Shown piece after piece: positions 34,303 through 41,852 of a stretch of 55,041 nt of DNA. The first letter of the stretch is position 1, and each line of letters starts with the position of its first letter. The notes under the pieces are model-generated. The model was not told the origin of the DNA. It searched no databases and saw only the letters and a list, made by a program, of their open reading frames with translations. The stretch comes from Bacteroidaceae bacterium (lineage in GTDB: Bacteria > Bacteroidota > Bacteroidia > Bacteroidales > Bacteroidaceae), in NCBI GenBank assembly GCA_017540585.1, contig JAFYAT010000056.1:1-55041 (forward strand). The letters are read 5' to 3'. Made by a program: the position numbers and the translations under genes.

Positions 34303-34426
34303 TTGTGCAATTCAAAAAAATCAACAGATTTTCATATTGTTTGTTAATTCTTTGAAATTGTCAGACGAAAGTGGTAAATTTGCGACGTTAAGTCAATATA
34401 TTTATAATTCAAACATAATTGATTTT

Positions 34427-34905
34427 ATGAAAAAGATACTATTTCTTATAATGACTTCATGTGTCCTGTTTATGGGTTGTTCATACACTAATAATTCCGA
34501 TTGTAAGGAACGAAAAGCTTGTAAGAATAACAAAAATGAAGAAATCATGGCACACACACATCGTGTTATTGATTCGCAAATACAATGTAAGATTCAAGAA
34601 GATAGCTTAATGTCTATAATATATGATCAATTTAGCAAAGGCAATGTTGCTATAGAATATTATAACATTTCTGGAAATACAAAAAAATAGTTCCTGCCGG
34701 ATATGTGAGGATTCCTGATTCTATAGCTTATGAAAAAGTAATCTACAAAAATGGGGATGTATGTTGTGAAGGTCTTGCTGTTTTTTCAGAGTCAATAGAA
34801 TATGATGGAGTTGAAGTTGGTATTTGGAAATACTGCACACCAGATGAAACAAAATTCGAGAAAGAATATAAATTCTCATTTGGCATTAAAACAGATTCAA
34901 TTTAA
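34427..34905 (+). pseudogene. Small lipoprotein gene interrupted by a frameshift in an A-run
   Basis: Frame one starts at ATG 34427 with a lipoprotein signal (FLIMTSCVLFMGC, lipobox LFMGC) and stops at 34688-34690 just after AAAAAAA (34681-34687). Reading on in the -1 frame gives IVPAGYVRIPDSIAYEKVIY ... KFSFGIKTDSI to the stop at 34905, with no other interruption. Restoring one A would give one 159-residue lipoprotein. The second half has a VIYKNGDVCCEG ... EYDGVEVGIWKY pattern reminiscent of MORN/YwqK-type beta-hairpins. It could be a pseudogene, a phase-variable or slippage-read gene, or a sequencing error. Confidence 0.72.
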
Positions 34906-34964
34906 TGAATTATATGTTGTTGCAATTTTTATTTGTTATGAATAGTTTAATTGTTTTGTAAAAA

Positions 34965-35387
34965 ATGACACGTAAATTAGATAAAGAATGGTTGGAAGAT
35001 ATTTGTAAAGATATCATTGAATTGTCAAAATCAATTCCTGATTTTGACAGAAATCTTGATCTGAGATTTTGTGTGAACGCATTTGGGGTATCTGATTTTT
35101 TCTATGATAACGAAAAGTGTGAATATATACGTGTTATTACTTTTGAATATGATATTAAGAATACGGTGAGTCTTGGGTGTTGTAGAAGGGATGTTGTGCT
35201 GAATTTGATGAAAACACTAATAGGGAATGAGGCATACTATCATTACGGTCCTGCTCATTATATGGACAAGTCTGACCCTACACATACAAAACTTATTGAT
35301 GGGGTTGATCCTTTTGAAATAATTAATAGCAGGATTAAATACTGTAACGAAATTGTTGAGAAGGCTATTGATGATATGTTTTCGTAA
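34965..35387 (+). CDS. Small cytosolic protein of unknown function (possible immunity-type protein)
   Basis: 140 residues, no signal, mixed alpha/beta appearance. KEWLEDICKDIIELSKSIPD at the N terminus, an IRVITFEYDIKNTVSLGC strand region, and VEKAIDDMFS at the end. It is acidic and AT-rich, unlike the housekeeping genes. I recognise no family. Size, acidity and an adjacent lipoprotein would fit a toxin-immunity neighbourhood, but no toxin is visible. Its last 10 codons and terminator are duplicated at 31723-31829. Confidence 0.75.
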   Translation: MTRKLDKEWLEDICKDIIELSKSIPDFDRNLDLRFCVNAFGVSDFFYDNEKCEYIRVITFEYDIKNTVSLGCCRRDVVLNLMKTLIGNEAYYHYGPAHYMDKSDPTHTKLIDGVDPFEIINSRIKYCNEIVEKAIDDMFS

Positions 35388-35425
35388 AAAGTGTAGTGTT
35401 GTTTCGTATGTATTATGTTGATAAA

Positions 35426-35464
35426 GCGCTTCATCAGTATTAATACTGGCGAAGCGCATTTTTT
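35426..35464 (+). terminator. Terminator of the 34965-35387 gene
   Basis: GCGCTTC (35426-35432) pairs with GAAGCGC (35451-35457), and inside it lies CAGTATTAATACTG. Six T follow. Confidence 0.9.
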
Positions 35465-35565
35465 AAAAGCCCATCCCTGACATCTGTTGGGGCTGGGGCA
35501 GTTGTCTGCTTACACCATTGCTTTTGCCCCAAAATGAGTCTAACAACTAGTAATAACAGAGTATA

Positions 35566-35606
35566 AAAATGCGTCGCTACTTTCCATAAAGTAACGACGC
35601 ATTTTG
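35566..35606. terminator. Strong hairpin, probable terminator
   Basis: AAAATGCGTCG-C-TACTTT pairs with AAAGTA-A-CGACGCATTTT with a short loop (about 5 nt). The next bases GGTTTTC are only partly T-rich, so function in both directions is possible. Confidence 0.75.
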
Positions 35607-35640
35607 GTTTTCATAAGACTACCAAGAAAAAGTTTTTTGA

Positions 35641-35726
35641 TGGTAGTCTAATTTTGTTTTGATGGTAGTTTCAGCAGTAGTGACATGGTAGTCTAATTCA
35701 AGTTTCATGGTAGTCTCAGAAAAGCG
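35641..35726. repeat. Four TGGTAGTCT units, 22-23 bp period
   Basis: TGGTAGT starts at 35641, 35663, 35686 and 35708 (periods 22, 23, 22). An inverted copy AGACTACCA sits upstream at 35616-35624 and can pair with the first unit. Confidence 0.82.
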
Positions 35727-35759
35727 AAATCAGAAAGACGAGTGGGGGAAAATACACAA

Positions 35760-35796
35760 AAAAGGTGCTGCACGATGTGTGCAACACCTTCTTTTA
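35760..35796 (-). terminator. Terminator of the nqr operon
   Basis: On the minus strand AAGGTGTTGCAC pairs with GTGCAGCACCTT, followed by six T. It lies 18 bp after the nqrF stop. Confidence 0.88.
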
Positions 35797-35813
35797 TTGA
35801 GTGTATGTGGAGA

Positions 35814-37088
35814 TTATCCACCGAAGTTATCAAATGAAATCATATCGTCCTCAACACCGAGTGAGTGGAGGAGGTCAAGTACTGTCTTAGCCATCATTGG
35901 AGGTCCGCAGAGGTAGTACTCAACGTCTTCTGGACTCTCATGCTGCTTGAGATAAGTGTCACCCATAACAGGTGCAACGAATCCTGGAGTGTACTTGATT
36001 CCTGCTTCGTCTGCCTTTGGATCTGGCCGGTCGAGGGCAAGGTGGAAGTGGAAGTTAGAGTACTCCTTCTCAAGTGCGAGGAAGTCGTCAAGGAATGGAA
36101 TCTCCTCAAGTGCACGTGCTCCGTAGAAGTAGTGCATCTCACGGTCACGGATGTTGAGAGTCTTCAAGCAGTGCATAATCTGAGCGCGGAGAGGAGCCAT
36201 TCCGGCACCACCACCGACCCAAATCATCTCACGACCTGTACCGTACTTAGGACGGAACTCTCCGTAAGGACCTGACATGATTACCTTGTCGCCTGGCTTG
36301 AGAGAGAAGATGTAAGATGATGCGATACCTGGGTTGACATCCATGAAGCCTGGACCCTGATCCTTTGGCTTGAATGGTGGAGTAGCGATACGTACGTTAA
36401 GCGTGATGATATCGCCCTCGTCTGGATAGTTGGCCATAGAGTATGCACGGATAGTTGGAGTGTCGTTGACGCACTTGAGTCCGAAGAGTCCGAACTTCTC
36501 CCATGCTGGAAGGTAAGTGTCGCCAATGAGGCTCTTGTCGATGTCCTTGTCGTAATCCATCTGGAATGCAGGAATCTTGATCTGTGCGTAAGAACCTGGC
36601 TCGAAGTCCATGTGCTCGCCTGGAGGAAGAGCAACCTTGTATTCCTTGATGAATGTAGCAACGTTCTTGTTGCCGATAACTGTACATTCCCATTCCTTTA
36701 CACCCATTACTGAGTCTGGAACCTTGATTGAGAGGTCGCCCTTAACCTTAGCCTGACAGCCGAGGCGGTAACCTTCCTTAATCTGCTTGCGAGTGAAGTG
36801 ACCCTTCTCAGAGTCGAGAATCTCGCCACCACCTTCTACAATCTGGCACTTGCACTGTCCGCATGAACCTTTACCACCACATGCTGATGGGAGATATACA
36901 TCCTGAGCAGCAAGAGTAGAGAGAAGGCTTCCGCCCTGGTCAACTGTAAGCTTGTCCTTGCCGTTGATTGTGATAGTTACCTGTCCGCTTGGAGAAAGGA
37001 AATTCTTTGCAACGAGGAGGACGATAACCAAAACAAGCACTATTCCCAAGAACACTGCAATGCTATAAATGATAAATGTTATATCCAT
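35814..37088 (-). CDS. nqrF: Na+-NQR subunit F (NADH dehydrogenase component)
   Basis: 424 residues. One N-terminal membrane helix at about 5-28 (FIIYSIAVFLGIVLVLVIVL). A plant-type 2Fe-2S domain has Cys70, Cys76, Cys79 and Cys111 (PSACGGKGSCGQCKC ... LGCQAKV). The FAD-binding domain (RAYSMANYPDE at about 220-230) and the NADH-binding domain (MIWVGGGAGMAPLRAQIMHC at about 289-308) follow, and the C-terminal EYYLCGPPMM lies at about 392-401. Subunit F accepts hydride from NADH and passes electrons to the membrane Fe site and onward to NqrC and NqrB. It is the last gene of the six-gene operon, followed by a terminator. Confidence 0.98.
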   Translation of the reverse strand: MDITFIIYSIAVFLGIVLVLVIVLLVAKNFLSPSGQVTITINGKDKLTVDQGGSLLSTLAAQDVYLPSACGGKGSCGQCKCQIVEGGGEILDSEKGHFTRKQIKEGYRLGCQAKVKGDLSIKVPDSVMGVKEWECTVIGNKNVATFIKEYKVALPPGEHMDFEPGSYAQIKIPAFQMDYDKDIDKSLIGDTYLPAWEKFGLFGLKCVNDTPTIRAYSMANYPDEGDIITLNVRIATPPFKPKDQGPGFMDVNPGIASSYIFSLKPGDKVIMSGPYGEFRPKYGTGREMIWVGGGAGMAPLRAQIMHCLKTLNIRDREMHYFYGARALEEIPFLDDFLALEKEYSNFHFHLALDRPDPKADEAGIKYTPGFVAPVMGDTYLKQHESPEDVEYYLCGPPMMAKTVLDLLHSLGVEDDMISFDNFGG

Positions 37089-37105
37089 TTTTTATGTCCT
37101 TTCTT

Positions 37106-37732
37106 TTAAATTTTGAGACCTGAGAAACACATAAATGCCATTGCCATGAGACCTACTGTGATGAATGTGATACCAAGACCCTGGAGTGGCTTTGGCACGT
37201 CAGAGTAAGCCATCTTCTCACGGATTGCAGCGAGACCTACAATAGCAAGTGTCCAACCAATACCTGAACCGAGTGCGTAAGCGAGACAGTCAGATACTGA
37301 GCCGATGTACTGTGTGCTTGTTGGCTCCATAGTGATACGCTGCTGCATGAAGAGTGATGCACCCATGATAGCACAGTTTACTGCGATAAGTGGGAGGAAG
37401 ATACCGAGGGCAGCATAGAGTGATGGAGAGAAACGCTCTACAATCATCTCAACGAGCTGAACGATACCTGCAATCACTGCAATGAAAAGAATGAATGCAA
37501 GGAATGTGAGGTCAACGCCTTCAGCGAGTGCGCCTTCAGCGAGTACCTTTGTCTGAAGAAGATAGTCAACTGGCACTGTGATGAGGAGTACGAATGTAAC
37601 TGCAACACCAAGTCCAAATGATGTCTTTACTGTCTTAGATACTGCGAGGTAAGAGCACATACCCAAGAAGAAAGCGAAAATCATGTTGTCCACGAAGATT
37701 GAGCGGACGAATAATTGAATGAAGTGTTCCAT
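37106..37732 (-). CDS. nqrE: Na+-NQR subunit E
   Basis: 208 residues, an integral membrane protein of the RnfA/NqrE type with about six helices. The N terminus [20 protein letters not shown] carries the conserved NxxFAFFLG phrase, with [20 protein letters not shown] after it. [17 protein letters not shown] contains the conserved N-C-A-I-M-G. In the V. cholerae complex NqrD and NqrE together hold an Fe or 2Fe-2S centre in the membrane through cysteines such as that in NCAIMG. It is 3 bp from nqrD and 17 bp from nqrF. Confidence 0.98.
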   Translation of the reverse strand: MEHFIQLFVRSIFVDNMIFAFFLGMCSYLAVSKTVKTSFGLGVAVTFVLLITVPVDYLLQTKVLAEGALAEGVDLTFLAFILFIAVIAGIVQLVEMIVERFSPSLYAALGIFLPLIAVNCAIMGASLFMQQRITMEPTSTQYIGSVSDCLAYALGSGIGWTLAIVGLAAIREKMAYSDVPKPLQGLGITFITVGLMAMAFMCFSGLKI

Positions 37733-37735
37733 AAT

Positions 37736-38365
37736 TTACTTTTCCTTGTTTATTGAGCGGTGTGCCCAGATGAAACATGCAACGAGGATGAGTGCCATGG
37801 CTGGCATTGTCATCATACCGTTGTTGAGATATAAACCTCCGTTCTCCATGTAGCAGCAGTCAGGAACAACCTGGAAGCCGAGGATAGTACCGAAGCCCAG
37901 AAGCTCACGGAAGAATCCTACTACTACAAGAACGAATGCGTATCCAAGTCCGTTACCTACACCATCGAGGAATGACTCCCAAGGACCGTTCTGCATGGCG
38001 AATGCCTCAAGACGTCCCATGAGGATACAGTTTGTGATGATGAGTCCGACATAGACAGAGAGCTGTACTGACACATCGTAAACGTATGCCTTGAGGATGT
38101 TGCTCACGATTGTTACGAGAGCGGCAACGACAACGAGCTGTACGATGATACGGATACGGTTTGGAATTGTCTTACGGAGCAATGAAATGATCACGTTAGC
38201 AAAAGCAGTGATAACAGTAACGGAGAGACCCATTACGATTGCTGGCTTTAACTGTGATGTTACAGCGAGAGCAGAACAGATACCGAGGACCTGAACAGCT
38301 ACCGGGTTGTTAAGGTTCAGTGGACTCTTAAAAACCTCGCCATTTTCTTTTGAAAATAAACTCAT
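37736..38365 (-). CDS. nqrD: Na+-NQR subunit D
   Basis: 209 residues with about six membrane helices. The N-terminal NNPVAVQVLGICSALAVTSQ at about 19-38 and IITNCILMGRLEAFAM at about 108-123 carry the conserved Cys residues for the intramembrane iron centre shared with NqrE. FLDGVGNGLGYAFVLVVVGF follows. Sequence and length match NqrD/RnfE proteins. Position between nqrC and nqrE follows the standard A-B-C-D-E-F order. Confidence 0.98.
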   Translation of the reverse strand: MSLFSKENGEVFKSPLNLNNPVAVQVLGICSALAVTSQLKPAIVMGLSVTVITAFANVIISLLRKTIPNRIRIIVQLVVVAALVTIVSNILKAYVYDVSVQLSVYVGLIITNCILMGRLEAFAMQNGPWESFLDGVGNGLGYAFVLVVVGFFRELLGFGTILGFQVVPDCCYMENGGLYLNNGMMTMPAMALILVACFIWAHRSINKEK

Positions 38366-38383
38366 ATTCTTTGTCCTCCTTGT

Positions 38384-39175
38384 TTATTTGTTAGTATTAT
38401 CTGATTCGCAGCAAGCACCACACTCTTTCTCTGCCTTGCATGCACCACACTCATCGCATGATGAAGCGCAGTCAGCGCATGAATCAGCACAGCAAGAATC
38501 AGCCATCTCGCACTGTCCCTCGCCACAGCATGGCTTAGCGTCGCAAGACTTGCTCTCGCCGCCCTTGAAGGCCTTGATTGCGTCTGCATACTGAGCAATA
38601 CACTTCTGAAGCATGTTGCGAACACCGTCAGAAGTAAGTGTTGCACCTGTAACTGCATCTACTACATAATCAGCTGAGAGGTTAGATGGTGCCTTACCTG
38701 CCTTGTAAACTCCAAGAGCAACCTCGTCACCCATGAAAATCTTCTTTCCGTTGAAGCCTGTCTGGAACCATTCTTCTACGATACGTGCACCAAGACCTGC
38801 TGTCTCACCTTCGTGGTTGAAGAATGCACCGTAAACAGTCTCACCGTCCTTGTTAACTGAGATGTAACCCCAGATAGGACCCCAAAGACCAGCACCCTTG
38901 AGAGGTACGATGAGCTTCTGCTCACCATTGATATTAGCAGTGAATGTTCCGTCAGCGTTCTCTGTGATAACCTCTGCATACTTGGCATCAACGTCAGCCT
39001 CGCCACGAAGGTTAACTGATGAAAGAATCTGTCCCTTTACGTCACGAGCCACGTTAGCATCCTGAGTTGCCTTGAGTGATGATGCTACGAAGGCGAGGAG
39101 GAATGCTACGATGATTACCATCACGCTTGCATATACAATAGTATATACGTTGCTATTTGTATTCAATTTTGCCAT
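38384..39175 (-). CDS. nqrC: Na+-NQR subunit C with Cys-rich C-terminal tail
   Basis: 263 residues. One membrane helix at about 12-33 (TIVYASVMVIIVAFLLAFVA), then the periplasmic FMN domain. The covalent FMN site is Thr181 in VTGATLTSDGV. The family normally ends shortly after this domain. Here a tail of about 55 residues (209-263) holds 14 Cys with spacings such as PCCGEG, SCCADSC, DCASSC, ECGAC and ECGACC, plus acidic residues. The tail is not part of known NQR structures; a metal-binding or redox role is only inferred. It is 13 bp from nqrB and 18 bp from nqrD. Confidence 0.97.
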   Translation of the reverse strand: MAKLNTNSNVYTIVYASVMVIIVAFLLAFVASSLKATQDANVARDVKGQILSSVNLRGEADVDAKYAEVITENADGTFTANINGEQKLIVPLKGAGLWGPIWGYISVNKDGETVYGAFFNHEGETAGLGARIVEEWFQTGFNGKKIFMGDEVALGVYKAGKAPSNLSADYVVDAVTGATLTSDGVRNMLQKCIAQYADAIKAFKGGESKSCDAKPCCGEGQCEMADSCCADSCADCASSCDECGACKAEKECGACCESDNTNK

Positions 39176-39188
39176 TTCTGTTTCCTCC

Positions 39189-40340
39189 TTATTTTACAGC
39201 ACGCTTAGCACGCTTGTTAATATTTGACTGAATGAAGCAGTAGTCGATGAGTGGAGCGAAGACGTTCATCAAGAGGATAGCGAGCATCATACCTTCTGGG
39301 AAACCAGGGTTGAGCACGCGGATGATGATTGCCATAGCACCGATAAGGAATCCGTAGATGTACTTACCGCACTCTGTACGAGCAGCTGTTACAGGGTCTG
39401 TTGCCATGAATACTGCACCGAATGCAAAACCACCGACAGTGAGCTGCTCCCACCATTCGAAGTTCTGTGCTCCTTCGTATGGGAGAAGGTATGCGAGAAG
39501 AGCGCCACCTACGAATGTAGATACGATAATCTTCCAGCTTGCAATACCGGCCCAGATGAGGATTACGGCACCAATCATGATTGCGATGAATGAAGTCTCA
39601 CCGATTGAACCAGGGATAGTACCGATGATAGTGTCCATTGCGTCGTAAGTCACAGGCTCGCCAGCACCAAGCTGACCGAGTGGAGTAGCGCAAGAGTAAC
39701 CGTCAATAGTACCGTTGATACAATCCATGTAGTTCTCGTTAACCCATACCTTATCTCCTGACATCATTGCTGGATAAGCAAAGAATAGGAAAGCACGAGT
39801 TACGAGTGCTGGGTTGAAGATGTTCATACCAGTACCACCGAATACCTCCTTAGCGAAGATAACAGCAAATGCTGTTGCAATAGCAAGAATCCAGAGTGGG
39901 CAGTTAACAGGAACAATCAAAGGAATGAGCATACCTGTAACGAAGAATCCTTCGTGTACCTCTTCCTTCTTCCACTGTGCAACGGCACACTCGATACCAA
40001 GACCAACTGCGTATGAAACGACAATCTTTGGAAGCATAACGCCAAGTCCGTAGAGGAACTGACCGAAGATGTCGTCAGTAGGAACACCTACAGCGAGGTT
40101 GTGCTGGTAACCGATGTTGTACATACCGAACAAGATTGCTGGTATGAGTGCAATAATAACGAAGAAAATAGAACGCTTTGAGTCGATAGCGTCGTGGATG
40201 TGAGCACCACGAACCTTGGCTGTCTCGTTTGGTACGTAGAAGAATGTCTCTGCTGCGTCAAACAATGAGCCAAAGGCGCTCAACTTGCCTCCCTCTGAGA
40301 AGGCAGGTTTCATATTGTCAAGAATTTTCTTAAGTCCCAT
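39189..40340 (-). CDS. nqrB: Na+-NQR subunit B
   Basis: 383 residues, with about ten membrane segments. The covalent FMN attachment site is Thr219 in GYSCATPLG (the S-x-A-T motif of NqrB), preceded by FGGTGMNIFNPALVTRAFLF at about 168-187. TDPVTAARTECGKYIYG, with the DPVT quinone/flavin-region phrase, lies near the C terminus. NqrB carries FMN and riboflavin, forms the Na+ channel, and donates electrons to ubiquinone or menaquinone. It is 5 bp downstream of nqrA. Confidence 0.98.
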   Translation of the reverse strand: MGLKKILDNMKPAFSEGGKLSAFGSLFDAAETFFYVPNETAKVRGAHIHDAIDSKRSIFFVIIALIPAILFGMYNIGYQHNLAVGVPTDDIFGQFLYGLGVMLPKIVVSYAVGLGIECAVAQWKKEEVHEGFFVTGMLIPLIVPVNCPLWILAIATAFAVIFAKEVFGGTGMNIFNPALVTRAFLFFAYPAMMSGDKVWVNENYMDCINGTIDGYSCATPLGQLGAGEPVTYDAMDTIIGTIPGSIGETSFIAIMIGAVILIWAGIASWKIIVSTFVGGALLAYLLPYEGAQNFEWWEQLTVGGFAFGAVFMATDPVTAARTECGKYIYGFLIGAMAIIIRVLNPGFPEGMMLAILLMNVFAPLIDYCFIQSNINKRAKRAVK

Positions 40341-40345
40341 AGTGC

Positions 40346-41692
40346 TTATTCGTTTTCTTTACGCAACATATCGAGACCCTCTCTTACGATGCGCTGAAGT
40401 TCAACCTTTGAACTATCCACGAACTCTGCTACAGCGAAGTCCTCAGGAGCTACCTCGTAGATTCCGAGTGCCTCCATACGGTCGATGTCGCCAGCGATGA
40501 TAGCCTTAACGAGCTGTTCTGGATAGATGTCCATTGGGAATACAGAATCGTACTCACCACTGAAGATCATGTGACGGTGTCCACCCTTTACACGAGCATC
40601 AAGCACATACTCCTTCTTGCTTGACTGAAGCCATGAGAAGTATGAACGGCTTACAGAGAACTCGTTGAAACGTGGTGCAATCCAACCGAAGAGCTCGTCT
40701 GCATCGTCACCCTCAGGGATAGCTGTAACCTCTGTAGAGTGAGCGAGAAGGAATCCTTCTTCACTTGTCTTGACACCAGTAAGTGGGTTGCCGTCGATAA
40801 GACGAACCTTCTTGTCTGTGTTGACGTTGCCTGCAACGATGTCAGCAATCTTAGCACCTACAAGAACCTTCTTGTAAGATGGAGTCTTGATTTCTGAACC
40901 TGCAACAGCAATAGTACGAGTAAGATTAACCTTACCTTCATTGAAAAGACGGCCAATGAAGATAACCTCTTCTGCACCGATTGTCCAAACAACCTCACCC
41001 TTGTTGATAGGGTGTGTATTGTTGATCTGCACACCAACATTACCTGCTGGACACTTACCATCGAATACTGTCACTTCAGCATCCTTTACAGAAGTAAGTT
41101 TGCTGCCTGGCTGAACACCGAGGTAAACCTTTGCAATTCTGCTAAGAGCAGTGATACCAGTTTGGAAGTTTTCTACCTCGCCAGCAAGTACTACGCCTTC
41201 AAAGTCAGCAGCCAAAGGCATGTCGCTGAATGCAGACACGTAGATGCCCTTAGGAGCGTCGCTTGGATTTGCAACGACTGCGTATGGGCGCTGTACGAAG
41301 AATGAGAAAAGACCGCTCTCAAGGAGGGCTGCCTTCACCTCATCGCCAGAAAGCGATGTTGCATTCTTCACACCGAAGTCAACGTACTCCTGACTTGCAG
41401 CGGCTTCTACCTGAACGCTTAATACTTTACGACGATCGCCTCTCTCAACGAGTGTTACCTTTCCGGCAACAGGAGAGACGAACTTCATTTCTGGATGCAA
41501 CTTGTTTACAAACAGAGCATCACCAGCCTTTACAACATCACCTTCCTTGACTACCACCTTTGGTTTCATACCCCAGAATGCATCAGGAACAAGTCCATAG
41601 ACCTTAGATGCAGGCACGGCAGAAACCTGAGCAGCAGCCTTACCTTTAAGGTTGATGTTCAAGCCTTTTCGTAATTTAATTACATTCGCCAT
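40346..41692 (-). CDS. nqrA: Na+-NQR subunit A
   Basis: 448 residues from MANVIKLRKGLNINLKGKAA. An upstream in-frame ATG at 41728 would add 12 Asn-rich residues that are not typical of the family, so the start at 41692 is preferred. The protein is soluble and cytosolic, with a barrel-sandwich N terminus (KVVVKEGDVVKAGDALFVNK) and an ILLxxGE-free NqrA core. AFSDMPLAADFEGVVLAGEV and ALGIYEVAPEDFAVAEFVDS are typical of Bacteroidetes NqrA. It binds quinone at the cytosolic side. First gene of the operon; a -7 box stands about 94 bp upstream. Confidence 0.97.
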   Translation of the reverse strand: MANVIKLRKGLNINLKGKAAAQVSAVPASKVYGLVPDAFWGMKPKVVVKEGDVVKAGDALFVNKLHPEMKFVSPVAGKVTLVERGDRRKVLSVQVEAAASQEYVDFGVKNATSLSGDEVKAALLESGLFSFFVQRPYAVVANPSDAPKGIYVSAFSDMPLAADFEGVVLAGEVENFQTGITALSRIAKVYLGVQPGSKLTSVKDAEVTVFDGKCPAGNVGVQINNTHPINKGEVVWTIGAEEVIFIGRLFNEGKVNLTRTIAVAGSEIKTPSYKKVLVGAKIADIVAGNVNTDKKVRLIDGNPLTGVKTSEEGFLLAHSTEVTAIPEGDDADELFGWIAPRFNEFSVSRSYFSWLQSSKKEYVLDARVKGGHRHMIFSGEYDSVFPMDIYPEQLVKAIIAGDIDRMEALGIYEVAPEDFAVAEFVDSSKVELQRIVREGLDMLRKENE

Positions 41693-41785
41693 ATTATTGT
41701 TAATATTAACTGTGTTTTGGATTTTCAAAACGATAACGAGGACACAGGCTTCCTAAAAATCCCCTTGTCTCCCCAAATTTGGTGA

Positions 41786-41793
41786 CAAAGTTA
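41786..41793 (-). promoter_or_regulatory. Putative -7 box of the nqr operon
   Basis: CAAAGTTA reads TAACTTTG on the minus strand (TAnnTTTG). It lies between the helicase stop and nqrA. Confidence 0.45.
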
Positions 41794-41852
41794 GTTATTT
41801 TTCGCCGAACAGATTATATTTTTTTAGCACTTTTTCACGTTTTAGGATTAAA

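Larger units (their letters stand above)
35465..35813. other. 350-bp gene-free region between convergent genes
   Basis: It holds three hairpins or arrays: a strong hairpin at 35566-35606, four TGGTAGTCT units with 22-23 bp period (35641-35726), and the nqr terminator (35760-35796). No ORF worth reporting. Confidence 0.75.

Noticed and set aside
41693-41728. 12-residue N-terminal extension of NqrA
   Set aside because: Asn-rich and unlike the family start MANVIKLRKG.
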